Part shown: positions 51,286-60,750 of the stretch, one piece after another
Numbering within the stretch: position 1 is the stretch's first letter
Layout of the letters: each line of letters begins with the position of its first letter
Origin: Nitrosarchaeum sp.
Lineage (GTDB): Archaea > Thermoproteota > Nitrososphaeria > Nitrososphaerales > Nitrosopumilaceae
Assembly: GCA_021414365.1 (NCBI GenBank)
Contig: JAIOOR010000005.1
Span: 1-64,000 of the forward strand
Reading direction: 5' to 3'
Length of the DNA: 64,000 nt
The notes under the pieces: generated by a model
The model's database searches: none
The model's input: the letters and a program-made list of their open reading frames with translations, nothing else
What the model was told of the DNA's origin: nothing
Position numbers and translations under genes: made by a program

Positions 51286-54048
51286 TCATTTTCTAAAATA
51301 CATCCTGAGAATTCTATACACGGCATAAAAAATTCCAAGACCTGACGCAATCCAGAACAGACGCATCGGTGCAACATCAATCCATGCATCTGGATCATAC
51401 TCTACATGCTGCGGCCCCGTCACATTTTTTGCAGATGCGACACCGCCCCACATGTTCTTAATTGAAATGTCTGCAGGATTTGAATCAGGCAAAAACACAA
51501 TGCATCCAAAATCACATATGACATTGTCGTGCTTTTTTCCATTTACAAACACATCGTACTCTTTTCCAAAATACACGTTTTCTCCAATCACTGCCACATC
51601 ATCGGACCTGCCAATATCTAAAAAGTTGTCCTGGTTCATATTTACATGGAATCGCTCAGATTCAGAGATATCAGCCCCGCCAATTTGAATTGTGTTTGTC
51701 TTTGGAAATATTTGGTTGTGAGCTTGAATCACCACATCATAGTAAGAGTACCCTAAAAAAAACTGCCTTGCAGGCAAATTCATCACATAGTCGCGCGGCG
51801 GCACAATGGCATCATTGATGACGTTGTTTTTCAGTATTGCCTGGTATGATCTAAAATCGTAACTTGCACCAGTCTTGTTTATCAACAACAAAACAGAACT
51901 AGAGTCAAAGCTCTTTTTTGGATTCATGTCATACATGTCTGCCATATGCATAAAGGCAAACTTGTCATCAACATGTTTGTCAAGGTAAAATTCAACCGCA
52001 GATAGAAAATCGACATCCTTTTTTGTTTCTGCGATATCTATAAAATCAATTTTGGTGGTATTATCTGTCTGTGGCTGAAATTTTTCATCAACTAAAAAAG
52101 CAGTGACATTTAACGGAACGGAAAAATACCCCCAAGGAAAATCATAGTAATCATTTCCAAGATATGTTATCTGCTTTCCGCCGAAATTCCTTGATTCCAG
52201 CGTATCATATGCAGTCACATTGTTGTTGTATCTCTCAATTTTCTCTTTTGATACATCAAGGCTTCGCAGTATTCTCATGTATCCTGCAGAGTCAATTTGC
52301 AGACTCTGGGAGGTGGAGTTGAACTTTACTTTGGCAGGATTTGGAAACACGTCTACAAATTTTGCATCCTTTGGAATATACGAATATACAGAATCCAAAA
52401 CATGCAAATCGGTAAGACCCTGCGCATCAGATATTGTCGCATTTGACTTCCAATCAGAGAGGACAACCCCGAAAGGATTTGACATAAAAGACACGTTTGA
52501 GATATCCGTAACTTTCATGCGCCTCTCTGTGCGGATTGTGGAATTGCCATCATCAATTCCGCCGCCAAAAGAACCGTCATATTTTACTGCAATGGCATAT
52601 CGGTCTTCAAAGGACTGGTATTTTGCATCAGCCAGCCTGACCCATGTGTCAGAATCTGATATTTTCGGCTCATAAATCACGACAAGCGGAGTTGCAGTGC
52701 CGCTGTATTTTCCGACATATTTGCCAATGTTGTACATTTTTGAGACGTATGAGACATGCGCAAATCCTAAAGAGTCAGAAGTGAAATGCGTTGAGATTGT
52801 ATCGCCGTTACCAATGTCGTGGTAGGATGGTGAGATTTTTTCTCCCTGTTGCAGTACGGTGCATGAGTTTTCACATCCTGCAAAGTCAATCTGCTGCAAG
52901 TCACTTGAATCAATCTTACTTTCAAATGATATGGTGCCTGTTCTCTTATTTTTCCATTTCACATCAGGCATTGAATGAATGCCAATAGCATCATCAAGAT
53001 AGTACGTGCCGTCATTGTTTTTAGAATCAAAATTATCAAGGTCTGGAATAGCAGGATACGAAAACAACACACCGCCAAAAGACGGCAAAATAAAAAACGG
53101 CATGGTACTATCGGATGTCACAGTAAATGACTTGCATCTTTTATCAGAGCAGTGCGTACCGGTACCCCTTACACTCAAAGTCATGTTGTCTTTGGAATCA
53201 TCGATGACACATTCGTCTTTTTCTTTTATACCATCATAATTTATTTTCATTTTGTCAAGCTCTTCAAAGAGGCATATTTTTTTTTCAGCAACCTCAGGCT
53301 TTACCTCGGCATGACCAAACACACATCCGGCATATTTTGTACCATCAGAGCACACTTGTTTTACAAAATTAACAAACGAATCAACAGAGGATGCATCCTC
53401 TGTCGTATGTTTGTCGACACCAATACTGTATGATTCTTTGACTTTGACCAAATGCCATTGATAGGTGTATATTATTTTGATGTTATCTGCCAGCCTTTTT
53501 GAGCCGTATTTGTCTACATCCACAGAGACTGGGTCAAGTATGCCCGGAATGTTCATTTGGTCTTGGCGTACTGACAAGATAGGATTCTCTGAGAGAGTGT
53601 ACTGTACCTCAGAGCATGCAGAGCCACCACCTTTCAAACCAATACAGTCTTGATGCACTGAGAGGATTTTATAATAATTGGAGATCTGGATATTTTTTGG
53701 AACCCAGTGGTACAAGATGATACCCTGAGGTTTTGTATTTCCATCAGAGAGCGATAATGCGGATTTGAGTTCAAGGTTTGCAGAGCCAACCAGAGGTTGT
53801 ACAGCAAAGGAAGTGCATGTCTCAGAATACGAATATTTGTAGAGAAAATGAAACGCATCCCCCGGATACAGCGAACCGTCAGGATTGCTCCTTGGATTAT
53901 CATTCCATGTAACCTGAAAAGGAATCGGGATTTGTGACACATTTACAGAGCAGTTCCTGTCAGTCAAAACAGTATGTTTTGCATATGCAGAATCTGATGA
54001 GACAAATACGACAGACAGTACAATTACCAAAAGCAAAAACAGTTTCAT
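51286..54048 (-). CDS. Very large secreted protein with C-terminal anchor
   Basis: 920 residues: signal peptide (1-23, SDSAYA), long beta-rich ectodomain with about 20 cysteines, and a C-terminal TM helix (about 898-915) with an RK end. Repetitive NxS/T sites. Composition of a surface layer or pilus-tip protein. ATGA overlap with the equally large gene upstream; both belong to the pilus operon. Confidence 0.7.
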   Translation of the reverse strand: MKLFLLLVIVLSVVFVSSDSAYAKHTVLTDRNCSVNVSQIPIPFQVTWNDNPRSNPDGSLYPGDAFHFLYKYSYSETCTSFAVQPLVGSANLELKSALSLSDGNTKPQGIILYHWVPKNIQISNYYKILSVHQDCIGLKGGGSACSEVQYTLSENPILSVRQDQMNIPGILDPVSVDVDKYGSKRLADNIKIIYTYQWHLVKVKESYSIGVDKHTTEDASSVDSFVNFVKQVCSDGTKYAGCVFGHAEVKPEVAEKKICLFEELDKMKINYDGIKEKDECVIDDSKDNMTLSVRGTGTHCSDKRCKSFTVTSDSTMPFFILPSFGGVLFSYPAIPDLDNFDSKNNDGTYYLDDAIGIHSMPDVKWKNKRTGTISFESKIDSSDLQQIDFAGCENSCTVLQQGEKISPSYHDIGNGDTISTHFTSDSLGFAHVSYVSKMYNIGKYVGKYSGTATPLVVIYEPKISDSDTWVRLADAKYQSFEDRYAIAVKYDGSFGGGIDDGNSTIRTERRMKVTDISNVSFMSNPFGVVLSDWKSNATISDAQGLTDLHVLDSVYSYIPKDAKFVDVFPNPAKVKFNSTSQSLQIDSAGYMRILRSLDVSKEKIERYNNNVTAYDTLESRNFGGKQITYLGNDYYDFPWGYFSVPLNVTAFLVDEKFQPQTDNTTKIDFIDIAETKKDVDFLSAVEFYLDKHVDDKFAFMHMADMYDMNPKKSFDSSSVLLLINKTGASYDFRSYQAILKNNVINDAIVPPRDYVMNLPARQFFLGYSYYDVVIQAHNQIFPKTNTIQIGGADISESERFHVNMNQDNFLDIGRSDDVAVIGENVYFGKEYDVFVNGKKHDNVICDFGCIVFLPDSNPADISIKNMWGGVASAKNVTGPQHVEYDPDAWIDVAPMRLFWIASGLGIFYAVYRILRMYFRK

Positions 54049-56654
54049 TTTCGCTTGGCTGCAAAGATTCCCGACATCCTGTCTCTTTTCATAAATACAA
54101 ACAGTGACACAACTGCAAAGACAAAGACTAGCACAATGCCTGAATAATCCTGCCTGTACACAACTGTAGTGTCAAAACTTTTCTCTGCAGTAATTTTTAC
54201 AGTCTGCAAATAGACATCATACCCTTGCGGAAGATACGACCAGTGATCAAATGTGTCACGTACCAGAAAAGAGACAACATCTCTGGGCGGGGCATCAAGT
54301 GTGATTGTGTCACCTTTCTCAAAAGCACCGCCACCGATACCGCCTTTGGCTGTCACAAAAATTGTGTTTTTGTAAACAGCCGTGATGCTGACTGGTCCTG
54401 AAATTGGTATGTCTGCAATATTTGATTTGTATCTTTGACCATCAGATGTTGTGATTCCCTCAAAGACAAACCCTGACAAACCAGTAATGATTGTCTGTGG
54501 AAATTCAAGATGAGTGACACCGTATCTGGAGAGGAAAAAACCAGGCGTATTCACAGATTCAGTATTGGCAATTACAGTCGAACCAACAGACACTCCGTCA
54601 GAATTCACAGTGTTTAGATTAACTTGAATTTTCTCTGATACGACAAAAGAATGTGATTGTATTTGCGTCTTGTACCCTTGTTTTGAAAACACAACACTCA
54701 GATCATATTTGCCATCACTGTCCGGCTTTAGTGTGACAGAGTTATCTGAGGTCTCAAATGGGATGGCAGAAGAAACAGTAAATGTCACACCTGCTGCAAG
54801 GTTGAATTTTATCACACGCTTCTCGCCAATATGCAACTCGTCTGGACCAAAATCAGCTGCAAAGTCATTTTGCTCAAACGTGTTTTCAAATATGTCAATT
54901 GCCTTTGATGCAAATCCCACATCCTTGTTAAAAACGACAAACTTTGAAGGCTTGACACATTTAAACAGGCTGTCTTCAAACAGGCAGTCGCTTTTCAGAT
55001 AACTGTCAATCTCAGATATTGGTTTGCCGTCTGCCAAAAGCTGCGCATATGCAGGGAATGGCTCGCCTGAATGCGCACTGTTTGGCATCTGTATGGAAAT
55101 GACTAGGCTTTGATTTGGAACAGACTGGGACGTTGCGGCAATATTAGAGTTTTTGGAAACTGCCGTGACTGTAGGATGTCTTATCTCTGATTTTCCGTAA
55201 AGTATCGTCACAGGCTCTTTTAGACTTGTCAAGTCGGATTCAAAAGTTGCCTCTTTTGAAAGCAGTTGTATTTGCAGATCGCCAAATGTGTAATGAGGGT
55301 CCAAAACTGCACCATTTTGGTCAAGTACTGATAGTGCAAACAAAGGTCTGCTGTCAGTTGCAGATACGCCAGAAACAAATGGCAGGGGCGTAAAAGAAAG
55401 CGTGTACTCTACAGGAGGTATTATTTGCACATCTGCTGTTACTGTAGGCATTCCAGGCGTTGAGACATAAACGGTGTGATTGCCTGTTATTTTTCCAGTC
55501 AATGGAATTATCATTGACTGTGATTTTCTGCCGTCGCTGAGAAATTCAACTGCAGAATCATGCAAAAGATTTTGCGATGTCACTGAAAATTCAGAGAGTT
55601 CCACACCGTATGCAGGATACGTATAGTTTGCCTGAGAAAACATGGAGATTACCAAGTATGCATACGAGTCAGTTGACGGTGGAAAAATTTGTGTTTTCAT
55701 ACTGTTTGGTTTTGTATCAGATGATATGGCAGGGATTGGATTTTGCACCGATATGTTTTTTCCAGCCGCACCATACCCTGGCACATTTACAGTGACTGTC
55801 GAGTTCCCCAACTGGTGCGAATATATTTTCTGATAAAAAAATCCGTCTTGGATGAACATGTCTTTTTGTTGCAAAGACATACCATCCACACTGAGCACAT
55901 TATTGCCAGAGACTTGCAGTGTGGATCTTATGATTGGCGGATGATGCAATATATTTCCAGACTCGTCAGTCAGCCAGACAAAGACATACCCAAAAGAGTT
56001 TGGTGCGATCACATCTGGTGCGACATCCATATTCACATTAAATTTCATACTATCATAACTGATGCGTATTGTGTTTGATGTCGATTCGTTTGTGTATGCA
56101 CTGAGTGTGGAATCACCATGTACTATTACTGGGAAAAATGCACTGGACTGGCCTTTTTTTACAGTTACCGAGTCATCAACATCAAGGCCGGTACCTACAA
56201 GGTGCACCACAGTATCATCTGATGTATACACGGGATTTAGCAAGCTATCTACAAAATACAATGCCCCGTTGATTTTTGATGCAGTTGTTTTTTGTGGAAA
56301 AACAAGCAGTATGTTGTAATCAGAATTTACAGCATTGTAAATTCGGACAGTTGAGTTGAAAAACACGTTGCCATACTGGGCTACCACATTGGCATCACCT
56401 GTACCATATAGTGAAATATCAAATGATGCGTGGTTTTTGCCTGCCGGAATGTACAGATTCTCAGGCAGTTTTACAATATCAGAGTCTGTTGCAAGATAAA
56501 CAAGTGCAGAAGACGAATCATCCTGGCGTACAAACACACCCTGATATGATTCTGAGAGGATCATGTTTGCAGGAATAAAAAGCTCGTCAGCATATGCCAG
56601 GGTAAACATATTTGCATATGCAATTAACAGGACAGCAAATGTTACATGCATCAT
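54045..56654 (-). CDS. Very large secreted Ig-like/adhesin protein with C-terminal anchor
   Basis: 869 residues from ATG 56654 (the frame reaches 56714, but a signal peptide starts here and a TTTATTTAA box lies about 25 bp upstream). Tandem Ig-like blocks (V-x-I-P, VFVWLTDESGN, FALSVLDQNGA) and a C-terminal TM helix (about 845-862) followed by KRDR. Likely an adhesin or pilus-associated surface protein. Confidence 0.7.
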   Translation of the reverse strand: MMHVTFAVLLIAYANMFTLAYADELFIPANMILSESYQGVFVRQDDSSSALVYLATDSDIVKLPENLYIPAGKNHASFDISLYGTGDANVVAQYGNVFFNSTVRIYNAVNSDYNILLVFPQKTTASKINGALYFVDSLLNPVYTSDDTVVHLVGTGLDVDDSVTVKKGQSSAFFPVIVHGDSTLSAYTNESTSNTIRISYDSMKFNVNMDVAPDVIAPNSFGYVFVWLTDESGNILHHPPIIRSTLQVSGNNVLSVDGMSLQQKDMFIQDGFFYQKIYSHQLGNSTVTVNVPGYGAAGKNISVQNPIPAISSDTKPNSMKTQIFPPSTDSYAYLVISMFSQANYTYPAYGVELSEFSVTSQNLLHDSAVEFLSDGRKSQSMIIPLTGKITGNHTVYVSTPGMPTVTADVQIIPPVEYTLSFTPLPFVSGVSATDSRPLFALSVLDQNGAVLDPHYTFGDLQIQLLSKEATFESDLTSLKEPVTILYGKSEIRHPTVTAVSKNSNIAATSQSVPNQSLVISIQMPNSAHSGEPFPAYAQLLADGKPISEIDSYLKSDCLFEDSLFKCVKPSKFVVFNKDVGFASKAIDIFENTFEQNDFAADFGPDELHIGEKRVIKFNLAAGVTFTVSSAIPFETSDNSVTLKPDSDGKYDLSVVFSKQGYKTQIQSHSFVVSEKIQVNLNTVNSDGVSVGSTVIANTESVNTPGFFLSRYGVTHLEFPQTIITGLSGFVFEGITTSDGQRYKSNIADIPISGPVSITAVYKNTIFVTAKGGIGGGAFEKGDTITLDAPPRDVVSFLVRDTFDHWSYLPQGYDVYLQTVKITAEKSFDTTVVYRQDYSGIVLVFVFAVVSLFVFMKRDRMSGIFAAKRK

Positions 56655-56691
56655 TTGACTATAAAAAAAATTAAATAAAAAGGGGGGAAAA

Positions 56692-57120
56692 TTAAATCCT
56701 CGAGACATATGCAAGACCAGTCTTTACTAGATTCAGTCCGGTACTGCTAGTTGCATTAACTGAGAGAGGATACGATGCTCCAGTCGACAGTGCAGACGAG
56801 TTTGGAATCTCTACAACATGTGACATTATTGCCCCAACATCAAGAGTTCCAGAATTGATCACAAAAGAGAAAGGGACGCCTGATGGAAGTCCAATTACAG
56901 CACCGTTAATGTTGGTGATCGGGGAATTTCCAATGTTTTTCACAGTAAGTGTGAGTATTGACTGTGTTGTGGCTCCTTTTTTGATGCTGGACTCGGTTAT
57001 ATCCAACCCCTCATTTGTGACACTTGAAAGTATAGATGTTGCAATAATGGCAAGGGCCAGCACTGCAACGATACTTCCAATGGCTAGATGTTTTAGTTTT
57101 TCCGAAGTATAATCAACCAT
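56692..57120 (-). CDS. Type IV pilin/archaellin-like protein
   Basis: 142 residues. A short charged N-terminus (MVDYTSEKLKHLA) then a 20-residue hydrophobic helix (IGSIVAVLALAIIATSI), followed by a beta-domain (SILTLTVKNIGNSPITNI). This is the class III signal peptide/pilin design; the peptidase at 62263-62904 is the likely processor. Probable major or minor pilin. Confidence 0.75.
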   Translation of the reverse strand: MVDYTSEKLKHLAIGSIVAVLALAIIATSILSSVTNEGLDITESSIKKGATTQSILTLTVKNIGNSPITNINGAVIGLPSGVPFSFVINSGTLDVGAIMSHVVEIPNSSALSTGASYPLSVNATSSTGLNLVKTGLAYVSRI

Positions 57121-57171
57121 TACACAAATTAAAGATAACCGTATTAGGGGGGTTTCGGTTCATTTTTAAAA

Positions 57172-57312
57172 ATGAATATACCCAAGTCTCATCTAGATAG
57201 CAAAATCCTGCAAATAAAAGGAGTAAAGAAAGAAGAGGTACTAGAAGAACTTGGATTAAGAGAGTGGTGCCTATTGCAATGCCACTTTGAGTTTACTCTG
57301 AAGAATTATAAT
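57172..57312 (+). CDS. Small ORF cut by the HEPN module
   Basis: 46 codons: MNIPKSHLDSKILQIKGVKK, EEVLEELGLREW, then a probably foreign end to 57312. The DNA from 57271 onwards is antisense HEPN gene, so the true protein may have been truncated by insertion of the toxin module. Direction opposite to the pilus genes. Confidence 0.4.
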
Positions 57313-57759
57313 TTCAGACTGCGTTAAATTATCAATAATTTTTTGTATCTCTAACACAAATGTCTTCGTGTCAGCAACTATTGCATTTAGATTAATTGGA
57401 ATGGATTGAGTATAATATTGTACATCTATACGGTCATCCTTAGATTGTTGAAAATCTTGTATCAATTTGGGTGGAATTTTACCTGTAAACAGATATTCGA
57501 ATAAAGATATTGTACAGTCGTGTATTTCACATTTTATTCCGATACGTGATAATAGTGAATAAACAACAAAATATTTTGCATAATAGCTTGTAGATACCAC
57601 CCACTCATTAATTCCTTCTTTTGCGTTAGCATCCATTGATTTTATGGCGTCTTCTGATTTCTTTAGATATGCTTTCTGTAGATTAAGGGATTCTTTAATA
57701 ATTTTAATCCCATATTTTTGTTTTGCACACCATTTCAGTTTATTTTTACTTGGTTTCAT
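57271..57759 (-). CDS. HEPN-domain protein (RNase toxin-like)
   Basis: 162 residues from ATG 57759 (alternative 57780), overlapping the nucleotidyltransferase gene. HEPN helices with YFVVYSLLSRIGIKCEIHDC, the R ... H end of the second helix, and LFEYLFTG. HEPN proteins paired with minimal nucleotidyltransferases form toxin-antitoxin modules in which the partner can AMPylate the toxin. The spacing R-x7-H is wider than the classical R-x4-6-H. Confidence 0.7.
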   Translation of the reverse strand: MKPSKNKLKWCAKQKYGIKIIKESLNLQKAYLKKSEDAIKSMDANAKEGINEWVVSTSYYAKYFVVYSLLSRIGIKCEIHDCTISLFEYLFTGKIPPKLIQDFQQSKDDRIDVQYYTQSIPINLNAIVADTKTFVLEIQKIIDNLTQSEIIILQSKLKVALQ

Positions 57760-58357
57760 AATATCTCCACATAATATCACAGAATTTGTCTACACCTTTA
57801 AGTACAATATGGTTAGAAACGACTTCATTTATCAATGGATCGTTATTTTTCAAACTGCTAGAAAATTTTGATTCAGTTGTAGATTTTATGTTTATATTAC
57901 GACCTATGAGACTTGCAGTTTTTAGAATCATGTTGTTTTCAATTTTTTTTCCATCAATAGAAAATAGATCTATATCACTTTCTTTATTATAAGTTACATT
58001 TGCGAAACTACCAAATAAAATAAGCGGTCCATCTATTTTATTTTCAATTTCGACCAAGATTTTTTTTATTATGAAATTCTTGTGAAGATAAACAATAGTG
58101 GTAAAAGTCTCTGCCATAATTAAATAATATTTTGTAATCACATTATTAAGATTCAAAACATATTCCTTATTTTTTCCTTTAATTGTACTTGAAAGTACAT
58201 TAATTGTTTCTAATTTTTTAAGTTGGTGTTGCGCAGTGTTTACATCTATCTTTGTTTTTCTTGCTATCTCTCTCAAATGAAGTGATTTCGTATAATTAGC
58301 ATTATAGAGATGTAGTATATTCAAGGTAGTTTGTGTGACGTTTGTTTTTTCCAACAT
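57746..58357 (-). CDS. HTH-nucleotidyltransferase (MntA-like antitoxin)
   Basis: 203 residues. N-terminal winged helix (YTKSLHLREIARKTKIDVNTAQHQLKKL) and a polymerase-beta-type nucleotidyltransferase (LILFGSFANVTYNKESDIDLFSI; GS and DxD motif). Antitoxin of the HEPN gene that follows by overlap. Its own start codon lies at the centre of a 24-bp perfect palindrome. Confidence 0.85.
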   Translation of the reverse strand: MLEKTNVTQTTLNILHLYNANYTKSLHLREIARKTKIDVNTAQHQLKKLETINVLSSTIKGKNKEYVLNLNNVITKYYLIMAETFTTIVYLHKNFIIKKILVEIENKIDGPLILFGSFANVTYNKESDIDLFSIDGKKIENNMILKTASLIGRNINIKSTTESKFSSSLKNNDPLINEVVSNHIVLKGVDKFCDIMWRYYETK

Positions 58358-58369
58358 ATGTTGGAAAAA
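58346..58369. promoter_or_regulatory. 24-bp perfect palindrome over the MNT start codon
   Basis: TTTTTCCAACAT and its reverse complement. The ATG of the MNT gene (58355-58357) is in the centre (CATATG). In a leaderless gene this is a likely operator for the winged helix of the same protein (autoregulation). Confidence 0.8.
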
Positions 58370-58521
58370 CCCAACAATTCACTTAAAGTTATTGTTTTAT
58401 GACTAAAAAATGTTCACGAACTTTTGATCGTCGCCATATAAGCCAATGATTTTAAAAATACACTTGTTTTGGGCTTGATACATGTTTATTCACTAAAGAT
58501 TAAAATGGTTTGAACTGCTAA

Positions 58522-58740
58522 ATGAGATATATGAAACTACAAACTGTTTTTTGGAAAGAAGATGACATGTACATCATAAAAGAAGTTGTTACTGGAGTTA
58601 CAACACAGGGGAATACGATGGAAGAAGCACTAGCTAATCTCAAAGAAGCAGTTAGTCTGTATGTTGAAGAAATGCCTGATGCCAGAGAAATGCTAACAAG
58701 TATGAATACAGTTGGTGCAGTAAGTGTCGAGATTCCCTAA
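58522..58740 (+). CDS. hicB: HicB-like antitoxin (second HicBA)
   Basis: 72 residues (ATG codons 1 and 4 possible). HicB pattern DDMYIIKEVVTGVTTQGNT, MEEALANLKEAVSLYVEE, ends VSVEIP. Overlaps hicA by 17 bases. Confidence 0.85.
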   Translation: MRYMKLQTVFWKEDDMYIIKEVVTGVTTQGNTMEEALANLKEAVSLYVEEMPDAREMLTSMNTVGAVSVEIP

Positions 58741-58954
58741 ACTTTCAGGAAAAGAAATTGTCAATATTCTAGTAAGAGAATTTGATTTTGAAGCAACTCG
58801 TCAAACAGGCAGTCACATAATATTACATAAATTTGTAGATGAGAAGAAAATAGTTACAGTTGTTCCACTTCATAAAGAAGTAAAAATCGGCACACTTTTT
58901 GGAATATTAGCACTTGCCAAAATTGAAAAAGAAGAATTTCTAAAAAGATTATAG
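58724..58954 (+). CDS. hicA: HicA-like toxin (second HicBA)
   Basis: 76 residues from GTG 58724. PKLSGKEIVNILVREFDF, ATRQTGSHIILHK (catalytic His), VPLHKEVKIGTLFGILALAKI. Intact mRNA interferase fold. Second HicBA of the window, unrelated in close sequence to 17976-18397. Confidence 0.88.
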   Translation: MSRFPKLSGKEIVNILVREFDFEATRQTGSHIILHKFVDEKKIVTVVPLHKEVKIGTLFGILALAKIEKEEFLKRL

Positions 58955-58985
58955 ACGTATTTTAGTTTCGTAATTCCAATTTTTC

Positions 58986-59294
58986 TCAAAGGGCTGAATT
59001 CACAAGATTGGATATCACATCAAAGAAAAAATCCCAGCCAACCAAAATGACAAATGTGATAACAAGACTGAGTCCAAGTGGCAAGGTGGCAAAAAATGTG
59101 GCGTATGTGACACGGGAAATGACTAGGCCTGAGCAGACAGACATTATCACCAAAGCAGGTTTTAGCGCATCAAGTAACTGACCAAAATCAGGTTTGATCA
59201 AAAAGCTGGCGTATTTAGGATCAAAAGACAGCACGCTTGTGCTATCTGGCATACCGACTGTAAAAGACATCAATATCGAAGCCATCAAAGACAA
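58986..59294 (-). CDS. Membrane protein, likely second half of the T2SF (TadC-like) component
   Basis: 102 residues; three TM segments (1-14, 46-60, 67-92). The frame overlaps the end of the 502-aa T2SF gene by 53 bases; reading through this overlap in the other phase continues a membrane helix (RLMMFIL to SLMASILMSF). Either a separate subunit with TTG start, or the 3' end of a gene split by frameshift. Confidence 0.5.
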   Translation of the reverse strand: MSLMASILMSFTVGMPDSTSVLSFDPKYASFLIKPDFGQLLDALKPALVIMSVCSGLVISRVTYATFFATLPLGLSLVITFVILVGWDFFFDVISNLVNSAL

Positions 59295-60750
59295 TCTGCA
59301 AGATAAACATCATAAGGCGCAATCTTTTTGAAGACAGGTTCGGATCGTAAAACAGATCCTTTTTTGTGTACGTTATTTCATAGAGCCTTGCACGCACATC
59401 ATCTAATATCTCTGAGAACATCATGTATTTTTTGCCAATCTCAGGGGATTTGAGTAATTTTTTAATTGAGACTATAAAGTTTGAATCAACTTTGCGCCTC
59501 TCAATTAAATCACGAATGAAGATAGGAAATCCGTCTGTCTTTGAGCGCCACGACTTAAGTTGCCTTTGGACGGACACGCCATTAATTATCGCCATTACCA
59601 GGATGCCAAGAGATACAGAAGCAAGCCAGTCATGAGTTGCTGCAAACCATGGTATGGCAAAAGCCAGTCCGAAGAGGGAATGTCTGTTGTATTTCAAAGA
59701 CACGTCAGAGTGTCTTGAATTTGTAAAAAACACATACAATGCATACATGACTGGAATCAAAAATAGCACATATGCGATATACTGCACAGAGTGCGGATCA
59801 GTCTGCATAAACATCATTGTAAGCATCATTATTGGTGCCATGATCATGGCCATTGCACCGTACATAAAGACAGACGTGACTTTGCCAATGCTTTTCTCGT
59901 CTTGGGTGATTATTTTTTCAAATTCGACATCGGCAGTCTTTGAGACAAAACTATCCAGTCCGGGAGTGTTTGATTTTGATATTGCATAGTATGAAAACAA
60001 AAAAGACTGGAATGTCTTATGAGAGTGGTTAAGGGCCAGACTGTTAATTGCAATTGATTCAGAATAGCCATCCAAAGACACCCATTTTTTCAGGGTGTTT
60101 GCATCACGCTCGATTGAGTGCAGTATGTTTTTGCCCAGCAATTTCGCCATTGACAAATACAGGCCAAGGCCAGCCGCTGTGGATATCTGCAGGTATGCCA
60201 AAAAGTAGGCAAATTCATCATCATACGATGATGCCATATCTGATGACATTATTTTGTTTGAGATTCCAGGATACAAACGGACAAACAATGGAAACAAAAA
60301 TGTCAGTAAAAATAATAAATTAAAAAAGACAAAGACGCCAATCAGAGATATTATTATTGATGCTGCAAAAGAAACTGCAAAGACAAAAACAATATTTTTT
60401 GATACATGCAAAGGAGTCACAAGGGACCCAGTCTTTATCGCGCCAGACAGCGAGGTTCTCTGTATGCTCTTATTCATGTTTGAAAAAAATCTGTATTTCA
60501 CAAGATGCCCGTACAAAATATCTTGGTATGATGCCCGTGATTTTTCAAGCAACAGTGTCGGCGGATTTATGTTTTTGTACAACATCTGTTTTAATTTTTT
60601 AAAAATCACACGCAACTGGGCAAAAAACAGCAGAGGTATGACACATGCAAGCAATAAAATCAAAACCAAAAGATGTCCAGAGGCGCCCAAAACAAAAGCT
60701 ACAAACAACAGCATTGCAGAGAATGCAAATGCAAAGAATCTATTTGGCAT
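59242..60750 (-). CDS. Type II/IV secretion T2SF membrane protein (TadC/ArlJ-like)
   Basis: 502 residues. Several TM pairs and the T2SF pattern YFLAYLQISTAAGLGLYLSMAKLLG around 190-215; a second such pattern is weaker. Inner-membrane platform for pilus assembly, working with the ATPase encoded immediately upstream (11-base overlap). Archaeal ArlJ-type proteins are 450-600 aa. Confidence 0.75.
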   Translation of the reverse strand: MPNRFFAFAFSAMLLFVAFVLGASGHLLVLILLLACVIPLLFFAQLRVIFKKLKQMLYKNINPPTLLLEKSRASYQDILYGHLVKYRFFSNMNKSIQRTSLSGAIKTGSLVTPLHVSKNIVFVFAVSFAASIIISLIGVFVFFNLLFLLTFLFPLFVRLYPGISNKIMSSDMASSYDDEFAYFLAYLQISTAAGLGLYLSMAKLLGKNILHSIERDANTLKKWVSLDGYSESIAINSLALNHSHKTFQSFLFSYYAISKSNTPGLDSFVSKTADVEFEKIITQDEKSIGKVTSVFMYGAMAMIMAPIMMLTMMFMQTDPHSVQYIAYVLFLIPVMYALYVFFTNSRHSDVSLKYNRHSLFGLAFAIPWFAATHDWLASVSLGILVMAIINGVSVQRQLKSWRSKTDGFPIFIRDLIERRKVDSNFIVSIKKLLKSPEIGKKYMMFSEILDDVRARLYEITYTKKDLFYDPNLSSKRLRLMMFILQIVFDGFDIDVFYSRYAR

